64,000 nt of DNA from Noviherbaspirillum suwonense (GTDB lineage: Bacteria > Pseudomonadota > Gammaproteobacteria > Burkholderiales > Burkholderiaceae_D). A model generated the notes under the pieces. That model was not told where the DNA came from. It saw only the letters and a list, made by a program, of their open reading frames with translations, and searched no databases. Of this stretch, positions 9,864-18,668 are shown one piece after another. Position numbers and translations under genes: made by a program. How positions within the stretch are numbered: the stretch's first letter is position 1; every line of letters begins with the position of its first letter. The stretch lies in the NCBI RefSeq assembly GCF_900182955.1, contig NZ_FXUL01000002.1:248001-312000 (forward strand), written 5' to 3'.

Positions 9864-11072
9864 ATGAACAAGAACAAGGCGGCATTCTGGATGTTTGTCG
9901 TGCTGCTGCTGTCCTACGTGGTCAATGCAATGGACCGCCAGCTGTTCTCGGTCCTTGCGCCCGATGTCCGCAAGGCGCTGGGGCTGACCCTGCCGCAGGT
10001 CGGGCTGGCGGCCACCGTCTTCACGCTGGGCATGGGCCTGGCGGGCATTCCGACCGGCTACCTGCTGACCCGCATGTCCCGCCGCGGCGTCGCGATACTC
10101 GGCCTGATCATCTTCTCGGTTGCGACCTACCTGACCGCCTACGCGACCGGCATGCCCGACCTGCTGCTCTACCGCTTCGTCTCCGGGCTGGGCGAAGCGA
10201 TGCAGCTGACCGCGCTGCTGGCGATCGGCACCACCTATTTCATGAACCACCGCGCAGTGGCTGCCAGCTCGCTGAACTTCACCTTCGGCATCGGCGCGGT
10301 GATCGGGCCGAACCTGGGTGCAGCGATACTCGGCGCGACCCACTGGCAGATGCCCTTCGTCGTGTTCGGCCTGTCCGGCATCATCGCGCTGGCGCTGATC
10401 CTGCTGTTCGTGAAGCCCTGGTTCAGCGAAGTGCAGGCGGTGCAGCAGGCGGCAAGCCTGCAGTCCGAGGAAGGGCTGGCCGATTCGATCTGGGCCAGGC
10501 AGCCGATGATCCTGGCGGTCGCCACGATGTTCGCCGGACTGGCCATCTATGGCTACCTGGGCCTGTATCCAACCTACCTGCGGGACGCGCTGGGCTTCAC
10601 GCCCAAACAGGCGGGCCTGGCGGTGAGCTTCTATGGCTTCGGCGCGCTGCTGTCGCTGTTCGGCGGCTGGCTCGGCGACAAGTACGACTACCGCCGGCTG
10701 CTGTTCATCGCGCTGGTGATCTCGGCGGTCTCCGGCGGGCTGCTGTTCACCGGCCTGGAAAAGTCGCTGATGCTGCACATCGTGTTTTCCTTCGTGTTCG
10801 GCGGCGCCATCAGCGGCATGGTCTACGCCAACCTGTCGGCCGGCATCATCAAGTCCGTGCGCCGCGCCAGCGCCGCCTATGCGTCCGGCCTGTTCGTCGC
10901 CAGCCTGTATATCCCGGCCGCCTTCGCCGGCTACCTGCTGGGCACGCTGAAGGAAAACTTCGGCTGGTCGACCGCGGGCATCGTCCAGGTCGCCGGCTGC
11001 TCGATCATCGCGGCGATACTGACGCTGCTTGCCGCCGCCGGCCAGCAGCGCCAGGCGCTGGCCCGGGCATAG
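9864..11072 (+). CDS. MFS transporter (aromatic/organic acid porter type)
   Basis: The 402-residue protein has twelve predicted membrane helices. NAMDRQLFSVLAPDVRKALGL in helix 1/loop is the typical signature of MFS acid:H+ symporters, and a long central loop lies at about 180-205. Start 9864 is chosen over 9855 because GGAGG (9850-9854) touches the earlier ATG but sits 9 bases from the later one. It follows the asparaginase gene by about 150 bp in the same direction and probably imports the compound that the deacetylase and asparaginase act on. It converges on the FAD monooxygenase gene. Confidence 0.92.
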   Translation: MNKNKAAFWMFVVLLLSYVVNAMDRQLFSVLAPDVRKALGLTLPQVGLAATVFTLGMGLAGIPTGYLLTRMSRRGVAILGLIIFSVATYLTAYATGMPDLLLYRFVSGLGEAMQLTALLAIGTTYFMNHRAVAASSLNFTFGIGAVIGPNLGAAILGATHWQMPFVVFGLSGIIALALILLFVKPWFSEVQAVQQAASLQSEEGLADSIWARQPMILAVATMFAGLAIYGYLGLYPTYLRDALGFTPKQAGLAVSFYGFGALLSLFGGWLGDKYDYRRLLFIALVISAVSGGLLFTGLEKSLMLHIVFSFVFGGAISGMVYANLSAGIIKSVRRASAAYASGLFVASLYIPAAFAGYLLGTLKENFGWSTAGIVQVAGCSIIAAILTLLAAAGQQRQALARA

Positions 11073-11084
11073 GGCGGCGCCGGC

Positions 11085-11103
11085 CGGGCCGATGGACGGC
11101 CCG
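11085..11103. terminator. Short hairpin between convergent genes
   Basis: CGGGCCG (11085-11091) and CGGCCCG (11097-11103) form a 7-bp stem with a 5-base loop between the MFS and monooxygenase stop codons. A bidirectional terminator role is inferred from position. There is only a weak T-rich tail on the plus strand. Confidence 0.4.
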
Positions 11104-11118
11104 ACCCTTACTTCTTGA

Positions 11119-12318
11119 TTACAGCGGGACGTCGTCGACGTTGTAGCGGAACAGCCAGTCGTAGCGTTCCCGCACCTTGTCCTCGGCCCACTCGCGGTCG
11201 ACGTAGGCCGCGGCGCCTTCGGCCGACGCAAGCGCGGGATTATGGAAGCGCTTGCCGTTCTCGGTCGAGCGCAGCACGATGCGGGTCGTGCGCTCGATAC
11301 GGGCCTGCTCGTACTTCGCCAGCGCGGTGACGATATCGCCGCGGTACTGCTCGATGCAGCGGCCCAGGAGATAGCCGTCCTCCACCGCCATGACCGCGCC
11401 CTGCGCAAGAAAGGGCAAGGTCGGATGGCAGGCGTCGCCCAGCAGCGTCACGCGCCCGAACGACCACCGTTCCAGCGGCGGGCGCGCCATCAGCGCCCAC
11501 TTGTACGGCACGTCGATCTGGCTGATCAGCTGGTGGATGTCGTCATGCCATCCGGCGAAGTCGGCATGGCACTCGTCCAGCGTGCCTTTCTGCGTCCACG
11601 ACTCCACCTGCCAGTCGTCGCGTTCGACGATGCCGACGAAATTCATCAGCGCGCCGCCGTGCAGCGGATAGTGGATCACGTGCGCGCCCGGCCCGACCCA
11701 GTTGGTGCCCACCGGGCGGCGCATCGCATCTGGCAGCCGGGCCATCGGGATCACGCCGCGCCAGGCCATGCAGCCGGAAAACGCCGGCCGGTCCGCGCCG
11801 AACAGCTGGCCGCGGATGCGGGAATGCACGCCGTCCGCCGCGATCAGCGCCTCGCCATGCAAGGTGCGCCCGTCGCCCAGCGCCAGGCGGACGCCCTCCC
11901 CGGTTTCCTCGAACGACACGCAGTGCGCGCCCAGCATGATCGCGTCGGCCTTGATGGCGCGGACCGCGTCGGCGAGGACCCTGTGCAGGTCGGGACGGTA
12001 GATCATGAAGTACGGATAGCCGTAGTCGGCCACCGAGCTCGCGCCGAGGTCGAACAGTTTCCACGTGCGGCCGCTGTTCCACAGCCGGATCTCCTTGCCT
12101 TCGGGTTCGCTGGCGAGCGCCTGCAGCGCGTCGCCCAGCCCCAGCCGGTACAGCGCGCGCAGGCCGTTCGGGCTGAGCTGCAGCCCGGCGCCCACCTCCT
12201 GCAACGCCGCTGCCTGTTCGCAGACCTGGACGTCGTAGCCCCTCTGCAGCAGGGAAAGCGCCGCGGTCAGCCCGCCGATGCCGGCGCCGGCGATGAGTAT
12301 CGGTAGCTTCCTGTTCAT
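11119..12318 (-). CDS. FAD-dependent aromatic ring hydroxylase (group A monooxygenase)
   Basis: The 399-residue single-component flavoprotein monooxygenase has the dinucleotide motif GAGIGGLTAAL near residue 9, the DG motif AADGVHSRIR, and the GD motif LLGDACHPTLPF. By length and C-terminus (DWLFRYNV) it resembles salicylate 1-, 3-hydroxybenzoate 6- and 6-hydroxynicotinate 3-monooxygenases, and I cannot choose between them. The reaction would be NAD(P)H- and O2-dependent hydroxylation of an aromatic acid in the cytoplasm. The start follows AAGGAACAAGG. It is transcribed after the Bug receptor gene, 76 bp downstream, under the divergent LysR regulator. Confidence 0.9.
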   Translation of the reverse strand: MNRKLPILIAGAGIGGLTAALSLLQRGYDVQVCEQAAALQEVGAGLQLSPNGLRALYRLGLGDALQALASEPEGKEIRLWNSGRTWKLFDLGASSVADYGYPYFMIYRPDLHRVLADAVRAIKADAIMLGAHCVSFEETGEGVRLALGDGRTLHGEALIAADGVHSRIRGQLFGADRPAFSGCMAWRGVIPMARLPDAMRRPVGTNWVGPGAHVIHYPLHGGALMNFVGIVERDDWQVESWTQKGTLDECHADFAGWHDDIHQLISQIDVPYKWALMARPPLERWSFGRVTLLGDACHPTLPFLAQGAVMAVEDGYLLGRCIEQYRGDIVTALAKYEQARIERTTRIVLRSTENGKRFHNPALASAEGAAAYVDREWAEDKVRERYDWLFRYNVDDVPL

Positions 12319-12394
12319 TTCAACCTTGTTCCTTGACACTGGATCGGCCGCCTGCATGCCGCAGGCCGCCGACCGCATGGGATTGGCCGCCCGG

Positions 12395-13396
12395 CTATTC
12401 GAGGCGGATATGCTTTTCCTTGATGATCCGGTTCCACTTCGCGCTTTCCGATCGGACTTTCTCGGCCAGCTGTTCAGGCGTCGATGGCGTCGGGGTGAAG
12501 CTTGCCAGCTTCATCTGCGCCAGCACCGCCGGCTCCTTCAGCGCCGCGGTCGCCAGCCGGTTCAGCGCGGCGATCACCTCGGGCGGCGTGCCGCGCGGCG
12601 CGAACAGGCCGAACCAGGTGGCTGCGTCGAAATCGGCGAGGCCGCTTTCCTGCATGGTCGGCACGTCCGGCAGTTCCGGCAGCCGCTGCCTGCTCGTCAC
12701 GGCCAGCGGGCGCAGCCGGCCGGCCTTGATCATCGGCAGCGGCGCGGTCGGCGTGTCGACCATCATGTCGACGTCGCCGGCCAGCAGCCCCGTCATGGCG
12801 GGCGCCGCGCCCTTGTACGGCACGTGCTGTATCGACAGCTTCGTTGCGTTCAGGAACAGCTCGGTCGTCAGGTGCGGCGAGCTGCCTTCGCCGGGCGACG
12901 CGAAGTTGAGCTTGCCCGGCTCCGCCCTAGCTTTCGCGACCAGGTCGCCGAGCTTGTTGTAGGGCGACTGCGCATTGACGAACAGCAGGTACGGCTGGCT
13001 GGCGATCAGCGAAATCGGCGCGAAGGAGGTGATGCCGTCATAGGACAGCTTCGCGTACAGGTGCGGCGCCATCGCATTGGACGTCAGCCCGCCCCACAGC
13101 AGCGTGTAGCCGTCGGCCGGCGCGCGCGCCACCCTGGCCGCGCCTATCGTGGTGCCGGCCCCGGCAACGTTCTCTACGACGAAGGCGCCGCCCGACTGTT
13201 TCTGGAACGCCTGCGCCAGCAGCCGCGCGCTGGCGTCGGTCGCGCCGCCCGGCGCATACGGCACGACGATGGTCACCGTGCGCTCCGGGTAGTCCGCGGC
13301 GCGAGCGGCTGTGCTGCCGAATGCCTGCACCGTCAGCATTGTCAGGGCCGACAGCAGCACCGGGGCGGCGGCGCGCATCGAGCGGGTAAGAGTCAT
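12395..13396 (-). CDS. Bug family (tripartite tricarboxylate) periplasmic solute receptor
   Basis: The 333-residue protein has a cleavable signal peptide (to about ARAADYPER) and the full Bug fold. ADYPERTVTIVVPYAPGGATD is the usual start of the mature domain, followed by GG(A)GTTIGA, the SPGEGSSPH loop and HVPYKGAAPAM. Bug proteins capture carboxylates and amides for TctAB-type carriers. No TctA or TctB gene is in this window, so it is an orphan receptor. Start 13396 has TAAGGAGAC 6-7 bases upstream. It is the first gene of the LysR-controlled unit ending in the FAD monooxygenase, so the ligand is plausibly that enzyme's aromatic substrate. Confidence 0.93.
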   Translation of the reverse strand: MTLTRSMRAAAPVLLSALTMLTVQAFGSTAARAADYPERTVTIVVPYAPGGATDASARLLAQAFQKQSGGAFVVENVAGAGTTIGAARVARAPADGYTLLWGGLTSNAMAPHLYAKLSYDGITSFAPISLIASQPYLLFVNAQSPYNKLGDLVAKARAEPGKLNFASPGEGSSPHLTTELFLNATKLSIQHVPYKGAAPAMTGLLAGDVDMMVDTPTAPLPMIKAGRLRPLAVTSRQRLPELPDVPTMQESGLADFDAATWFGLFAPRGTPPEVIAALNRLATAALKEPAVLAQMKLASFTPTPSTPEQLAEKVRSESAKWNRIIKEKHIRLE

Positions 13397-13461
13397 CGCA
13401 AGTCTCCTTATTGTTGGTATGGCCTGGTCCAAGCGCATTTAACCGCATTCCGATCAAGAAT

Positions 13462-13475
13462 ATAATCGCCATTAT
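13462..13475. promoter_or_regulatory. Putative LysR-type operator in the divergent region
   Basis: ATAAT (13462-13466) and ATTAT (13471-13475) form an inverted repeat with a 4-base gap inside the 103-bp divergent region between the LysR and Bug genes. This fits the T-N11-A class of LysR sites. The assignment is by position and symmetry only. Confidence 0.4.
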
Positions 13476-13499
13476 TTTCTGAATTAAGAAGCAGCGCGC

Positions 13500-14420
13500 A
13501 TGAATGTAACCCAGCGGCAGATGCAGGCCTTCCTCGACATCGCGCGCCTCAGCAGCTTCACCCGCGCGGCCGAGCGGCTGCACATCACGCAGTCGGGCCT
13601 GAGCGCGATGATGCGCGACCTGGAGGAGCAGCTGAAGTGCAGGCTGTTCGACCGGACTACGCGCTCCGTCAGCCTGACCGCGGAAGGCTTGCAGCTGGTG
13701 CCGGTGGCGAGCCGCATCGTGGCCGAGCTGGCGTCGGTGTCGGACGCGATCAGCCAGATCACCAGCACCGCGCAGCGGACGCTGACCGTGGGCGCGACGC
13801 CCATCATTGCCGACGGCGTCATGCCCTCGGCGGCCGCCGCGTTCCGGCGCGCACATCCGCAGATCAACCTGCGGATCCGGGACCTGAGCCGGCAGGCGAT
13901 CCAGGAAGGCGTGGCCAACGGCGCGCTCGACGCCGGCTACGGCGCGTTTTTCAAGGAATCGTCGGGCATCGCGCGTACGCCGCTGGCCGAATTCGCGATG
14001 TGCGCGGTGTCGCCGCTCGACAGTAAGGAGAAAGCGCCACGGGCCAGGCCCGGCCCCGGCCAGACCGACTGGTCGGCGCTGCGGGACCAGCCACTGATCG
14101 GGCTGCCGCCGGACAACCCGGTGCAGGAGCTGATCGAGGAGCAGTTACGCCGGATCGGGCGCGGCGACGAGGACAGGCCGGTCTACGAGAACTTCCAGAC
14201 CCTGCTGGCGATGGTGGAAGCCGGCCTGGGCGTCGCGGTGCTGCCGTCCTTCATCGCCCCGGCCTGCCGGCGCTACCGGGTGCGGATCGCGCTGTTATCG
14301 GCGCCAGCGGTGTCGCTGAATTTTTATGAAATCACGCGCAAGGGCCGGCCGCCGCCGGAAGCGCTTTCCACGCTGGCCGATTCGATGCGCGCCGAGTTCG
14401 ACGCGCATGCGGGGCAATGA
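13500..14420 (+). CDS. LysR-family transcriptional regulator
   Basis: The 306-residue protein has an N-terminal helix-turn-helix (about 2-60; AFLDIARLSSFTRAAERLHITQ) and a C-terminal periplasmic-binding-like effector domain. It is divergent from the Bug receptor/FAD monooxygenase unit, the standard arrangement for a LysR activator and its target. It probably senses the aromatic acid or an intermediate. Its stop codon lies 9 bp from the stop of the convergent cytochrome b561 gene. Confidence 0.93.
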   Translation: MNVTQRQMQAFLDIARLSSFTRAAERLHITQSGLSAMMRDLEEQLKCRLFDRTTRSVSLTAEGLQLVPVASRIVAELASVSDAISQITSTAQRTLTVGATPIIADGVMPSAAAAFRRAHPQINLRIRDLSRQAIQEGVANGALDAGYGAFFKESSGIARTPLAEFAMCAVSPLDSKEKAPRARPGPGQTDWSALRDQPLIGLPPDNPVQELIEEQLRRIGRGDEDRPVYENFQTLLAMVEAGLGVAVLPSFIAPACRRYRVRIALLSAPAVSLNFYEITRKGRPPPEALSTLADSMRAEFDAHAGQ

Positions 14421-14429
14421 CCCGGCCGG

Positions 14430-15014
14430 TCAGCCGCCGCGCCGCCCCGGCCACATCCGCTGGAACACCTGGTCCCGGTTGACCAGCAGGTGCTTCAGCG
14501 CGGCGGCCACGTGCAGCGCCACCAGCACCAGCAGGGTCACCGCCACCACGCCGTGGATGGTGCCGAACAAAGTCTGCACCGGCTTGCTTTCCCAGGCCCA
14601 CTGCGGCAGCGGAATGCCGAAGAACTTGACGCCATACTTCCCGAACGAGGACGCCAGGTAGCCCGACAGCGGCTGCAGCAGCATGCACAGGTAGAGCAGC
14701 CGGTGGCTCCAGGCGGCGGCCCGCGCCTGCCAGCCCGGCAGGCCGGCCGGCAGCGGCGGCGGCTTGTGGGTCGCGCGCCAGGCAAGGCGCACCAGCACGA
14801 GCAGCAGCACCAGCACGCCGAAGGACTTGTGCAGGTTGACGTAGAAGCCGCGCGCCGGCGTGTTGCGCGGGATGTCTTCCAGCGAGAAGCCCAGCCACAG
14901 CATGCCGATGATCAGGACTGCCAGCAGCCAGTGCAGCGCCATGGCCTGCCAGGTATAGCGGGCAGGCGCGCCGGCGCGCGCCGCGGCCTGCCTGTTCTCG
15001 ACGATCGCGCTCAT
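14430..15014 (-). CDS. Cytochrome b561-type membrane haem protein
   Basis: The 194-residue protein has four predicted membrane helices and the conserved His positions of the prokaryotic cytochrome b561 family (ALHWLLAV in helix 1, LHKSFG, WSHRLLY, IHGVVAVTLLVLVALHVAAA). The family carries two b haems and passes electrons between quinone and periplasmic partners. The start codon overlaps the stop of the upstream beta-propeller gene as ATGA, so the two are translationally coupled. Possible roles include superoxide or quinone oxidoreduction; the partner is unknown. Confidence 0.92.
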   Translation of the reverse strand: MSAIVENRQAAARAGAPARYTWQAMALHWLLAVLIIGMLWLGFSLEDIPRNTPARGFYVNLHKSFGVLVLLLVLVRLAWRATHKPPPLPAGLPGWQARAAAWSHRLLYLCMLLQPLSGYLASSFGKYGVKFFGIPLPQWAWESKPVQTLFGTIHGVVAVTLLVLVALHVAAALKHLLVNRDQVFQRMWPGRRGG

Positions 15015-15955
15015 TGGATCACCACGCCCCACGGCAGCTCGCCGACCGTGATTTCCTTGGCCACCGCGTTGGCCGAGGTATCGATCACCGAGACCGAGTT
15101 CGAGCGGCCGTTGGCGACATACAGCTTCTTGCCGTCGGGCGTGATCGCCATGTTCCACGGACGCTTGCCGACCGGGATGGTGGCAACCACCGCGTTGCTG
15201 GCCGTATCGATCGCCGACACCGTGCCGTCCTTGCCATTCGAGACGTAGACCCGGCTGCCGTCAGGCGCCATCGTCACGCCGTTGGAGAAGTTGCCGGCCT
15301 TGATTTCCTTCAGCACCTTGCGGCCCGGCACGTCGATCGCGTAGACCATGCTGGCGATCTCGCAGGCGACATAGGCGACCTTGCCGTCGGGGCGGAATGC
15401 GATGCCGCGCGGCCGCATGCCGACCTTGACCGACGCCACTTCCTTGCGCGCCGCCACGTCGATCAGGTCCACGGTGTCGGCATCCTCGGCGCTGACCATC
15501 ACCAGCTTGCCGTCCGGGCTGAACACCGCGTGCTCCGGGTTCTTGCCGCTGGTGGAGACGGAAAACTCCTTGTGATTGGTGGCCGTGCTGATGAAGCTGA
15601 CCGCGTTCGACACTTCGCTCGCCGCGGCGATCCATTCGCCGGACGCGGAAGCGGACACGCCTTCGGGCGACTCGCCGAGCGGCACGGTGCCGGAAGCCTT
15701 GCGGCTCTGCAGGTCCAGCATCAGCAGCGCATTGGCCGGCTGGTCGCTGACATACAGCGTGTTGCGCGCCGCAGCCGCGCCGCGCGGCTTGGCGCCGGCC
15801 TTCATCTCGGCGACGACGCTGTCGGTCGCAATGTCGATCACCGAGATCGTGCCGGATTTCTCATTGGACACATAAGCGAACGGGGCCGCCATGACGATGC
15901 ACGGAAACAGCAGCGCGACGGACACGACGCGGCGAGACCATTTTCTGTTGTTCAT
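15011..15955 (-). CDS. YVTN-type beta-propeller protein, periplasmic
   Basis: The 314-residue protein has a signal peptide (cleavage near VMAAPF) followed by about seven repeats of 40-42 residues, of the form FAYVSNEKSGTISVIDIATDSVVAEMKAG, typical of YVTN/lactonase-like propellers. Such domains bind ligands or partner proteins and have no fixed reaction. The start has an ideal GAGGAG. It precedes and overlaps the cytochrome b561 gene by 4 bp, so the propeller may be a periplasmic partner or ligand sensor for the haem protein; that link is inference. Confidence 0.9.
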   Translation of the reverse strand: MNNRKWSRRVVSVALLFPCIVMAAPFAYVSNEKSGTISVIDIATDSVVAEMKAGAKPRGAAAARNTLYVSDQPANALLMLDLQSRKASGTVPLGESPEGVSASASGEWIAAASEVSNAVSFISTATNHKEFSVSTSGKNPEHAVFSPDGKLVMVSAEDADTVDLIDVAARKEVASVKVGMRPRGIAFRPDGKVAYVACEIASMVYAIDVPGRKVLKEIKAGNFSNGVTMAPDGSRVYVSNGKDGTVSAIDTASNAVVATIPVGKRPWNMAITPDGKKLYVANGRSNSVSVIDTSANAVAKEITVGELPWGVVIQ

Positions 15956-16031
15956 GTTTATCTCCTCGTTATGATTTGTGCTACAGCATAGCAGCGGCGC
16001 GGGCGGCAGGCATGACCGCTGCGCGCCGGCC

Positions 16032-16979
16032 TCAGACGAGCTGGTATTCGACCGGCAGCAGCGGCTGCGGCAGCCGGGTCTCGCCCAGCGTCTCGCGCAG
16101 GCTGATCTCGATGGCCCGGCAGATGGTTTCCAGCGGCAGGTCGTTGGGCGCCAGGCCGAACGGCTCCTCGATCTCGTCGCCAAGCGCATCGAGCGCAAAG
16201 AAGGTGTAGGCGACGATGGCCACCACGAACGGCGTCATGAAGCCCAGCGTATCGACCAGCCCGAACGGCAGCAGGAAGCAATAGAAGTAGGCGGTCCGGT
16301 GCAGCAGCAGGGTATAGGAAAACGGGATGGGCGTGCCCTTGATCCGCTCGCAGGCCGAGCAGGCCGCGACGAGCGCGGACACATTGGCGTCCACCGCCAC
16401 CGCGAGGCAGCCGTCGATCCGGCCGTCTGCGATGCACCGGGCGAGGTCCTGCCCCATCCGGTCCATCAGGAAGTTCGGCTTGTGGACCGCGCCGGCGAAT
16501 CGGCGCCACTCCTCCGGCGCCAGCAGCGACTCGACATCGGCATTGCTGTCGGAATCGCGCAGATGGTGGCGCAGCGCATGCGCATGCGCCATCGCCCGGT
16601 AGATCATGCGGACGCGGATGTCGTCCAGCCCGGCCGGTGCATGCGATGCGGCGGATGGCCTCGCGGCAATCAGGCTCAGGCACTGGCGGGCCAGGTTGCG
16701 GCTATGGAATACGACTTCGCCCCATAGCCGCCGGCCTTCCCAGTAGCGGTCGTACGCGGAGTTGTTGCGAAAGCCGAGGAAGATCGCGAGCGGCAACCCT
16801 ATCAGCGTAAACGGGATGGTGGTCAGCGTGATCTTGTGGTGGAGGATGGAGCCGTGGGTTAGCGTGACCGCAATCGCAAGCAGCGTGGTCACCACCAGGC
16901 TCTTCCAGATCCGGCTCAGCACCGAACCCCGCATGATCAGGAACAGTTTAAGTCCCGATGGGCGTTCGCGAATGATCAC
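16032..16979 (-). CDS. Bestrophin family (UPF0187) anion channel
   Basis: The 315-residue protein opens with IIRERPSGLKLFLIMRGSVL, the characteristic bacterial bestrophin N-terminus. It also has the pore-neck helix region TTIPFTLIGLPLAIFLGFRNN and the acidic/aromatic SAYDRYWEGRRLWGE segment. Bestrophins form pentameric anion channels. I prefer the GTG start at 16979, which has GGGAG 6-7 bases upstream and gives the usual N-terminus. The ATG at 17015 adds 12 residues and has no ribosome site. It is followed at 76 bp by the beta-propeller gene on the same strand. Confidence 0.9.
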   Translation of the reverse strand: MIIRERPSGLKLFLIMRGSVLSRIWKSLVVTTLLAIAVTLTHGSILHHKITLTTIPFTLIGLPLAIFLGFRNNSAYDRYWEGRRLWGEVVFHSRNLARQCLSLIAARPSAASHAPAGLDDIRVRMIYRAMAHAHALRHHLRDSDSNADVESLLAPEEWRRFAGAVHKPNFLMDRMGQDLARCIADGRIDGCLAVAVDANVSALVAACSACERIKGTPIPFSYTLLLHRTAYFYCFLLPFGLVDTLGFMTPFVVAIVAYTFFALDALGDEIEEPFGLAPNDLPLETICRAIEISLRETLGETRLPQPLLPVEYQLV

Positions 16980-17377
16980 CGCGCGCTCCCGGGGCGTAGC
17001 AGCTGCGCACGGCATTCGTGCAGGCGCTTAGGAAAGTCGCACATCGATGGAGTCCTCCTGGTTGTTCGCGGTTGTAGACGGTGAGACACATTGTTCCACC
17101 TTATCAGGCTATCGATGCCGGATCGGCGCAATGCCGGCATTTCCGTAAAACCTGCCAGCCCGCTTCCCTGCCGCGCCGGCATGGCGATGGATCCCGCGCG
17201 TCCGCCCAGGCATTCACCATGTTGCATGCGGGATACATCGCGACGACTGCTTTCGCCCGAAAGTTGCCAGCTGGCATTGCCAGCCTCGGGCATTTCTCTT
17301 AGGCTGATGACTTTCCGAAATGCATCTTCCGCGATGCCGCTGCCTCGGCGCCTCCAGTAATCTCCGCACCCTATTAC
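16980..17377. other. Divergent intergenic region, no gene seen
   Basis: Nearly 400 bp between the bestrophin and MFS-like starts. Small frames here are not protein-like. It must hold both promoters, but I could not pick a convincing -35/-10 pair. Confidence 0.4.
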
Positions 17378-18532
17378 ATGCCTATTCCAACACAGGAACG
17401 CAGCCTTCTGCCTTTCGTCACCCTGCAGGGCGCCATCTGCACCCTCTCCGGTTTTATCGGTTATTTCCTGATGCGCGAGCGCGGCCACCAGGCCATGTTC
17501 GAGTTCACGTCCATCATGCTGACCTTCGCCATGCTGGCCGCTACCCTGGCCTACGGCTTCGGCGCCAGGCTCGGCCTCGGCGGCAAGATGCTGATGAAGC
17601 TGGGATTCTTCGTGCCCGGCGTGGTGCTGCTGTCGGGTAACCAGTCGGTCTGGGCGATGTCCTTCGCCTTCGGCAGCTTCCTCGGGCTGACCTGGGGCGC
17701 GCGCCACTGGCTGGAGATGCAGCTGCTGAGCGACGGCCAGCGCGACGCCTACGCATCCCATGCCGGCGCGCTGGCAGTGGCCGGCGGCATCGCCGCGACG
17801 CTGTTCTCCACCCTGCTGCTGACGCAGACCGTCAACAGCGCCCGGCTGCTGTATGCGCTGTATGGCGCCGCCTGCCTGCTGGCCGCCTGGCGCCTCGGGC
17901 GCGGCATGCCGGACGCGCCGCTGCAGCCGCTCAAGGCGCCGCTTGCGCTGGTGCGGCGGCCCGATTTCCTGGCCTGCCTGCCGCTGTTCTTCCTCGAATC
18001 CGGGCTGTTCGGCCTGGGCCAGGCCATCACCTCGATCGGCGCTTCCCGCGCGATGGGATCGGCAGCCGCGCTCGGCACCGTCGCCACGGTCGCCGGCCTG
18101 GCCGGCGGCGTCGGCCTCTACCTGTCCGCGCGCCGGCGCGACGTCGACAACCGCGCTTCCTGGCTGGGCGGCTCCTGCCTGGCCATGGCGATCGCGTTCC
18201 TGTTCCTGGCCGGCAGCGCCTGGATACCCGGCCTGTTCGTGGTTCACCTGATCGCCAAGGCCGCGGCCGGCCCCTTTCTCGGCGCCAGCGAACACGTGCT
18301 GAACCAGAGGGCGCTCGACATTGCCGGCGACCTCGGCGACCGCATCGTCGTTCGCGAGGTCACGCTGTGGGCGCTGCGCATGGCGTCGCTGCTGGGTTTC
18401 TGGGCGCTGTCGACCGCGATGCCGCCTGCCGTCATGCTGGCCGCCGGCGCGCTGCTGATGGCCGCGGCCGTGGGACTGGAATACCTGGTCGCCCAAGCCT
18501 GGTTCGGCGAAGGCGCGCGCCAGCCGGCCTAG
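17378..18532 (+). CDS. MFS-like multi-pass membrane protein
   Basis: The 384-residue, strongly hydrophobic protein has about ten to twelve predicted helices and a central polar break (WRLGRGMPDAPLQPLKAPL, near residue 175-195), the layout of a divergent major facilitator. No subfamily or substrate is recognised. The ATG has no good ribosome site and follows a 360-bp gap. A 9-bp-stem hairpin lies just downstream. The gene appears to stand alone. Confidence 0.8.
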   Translation: MPIPTQERSLLPFVTLQGAICTLSGFIGYFLMRERGHQAMFEFTSIMLTFAMLAATLAYGFGARLGLGGKMLMKLGFFVPGVVLLSGNQSVWAMSFAFGSFLGLTWGARHWLEMQLLSDGQRDAYASHAGALAVAGGIAATLFSTLLLTQTVNSARLLYALYGAACLLAAWRLGRGMPDAPLQPLKAPLALVRRPDFLACLPLFFLESGLFGLGQAITSIGASRAMGSAAALGTVATVAGLAGGVGLYLSARRRDVDNRASWLGGSCLAMAIAFLFLAGSAWIPGLFVVHLIAKAAAGPFLGASEHVLNQRALDIAGDLGDRIVVREVTLWALRMASLLGFWALSTAMPPAVMLAAGALLMAAAVGLEYLVAQAWFGEGARQPA

Positions 18533-18563
18533 TTCGTCAGGCGCGGCCTGCGGTCGAAGTCCG

Positions 18564-18595
18564 GGCTGCGCAGACCTTGCCGGTATTGCGCAGCC
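18564..18595 (+). terminator. Hairpin between MFS-like and methyltransferase genes
   Basis: GGCTGCGCA (18564-18572) pairs with TGCGCAGCC (18587-18595) around a 14-base loop, 31 bp after the MFS-like stop. Flanking GTCGA and TCGAC could extend the structure. It has no T-run. Confidence 0.45.
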
Positions 18596-18668
18596 TCGAC
18601 TGCGGGCCGCGCGAAGCCGGCTATGCTGCAGGGTCCGAACGTTGCTGCCCCTGCCGAAAGGACTTCCG

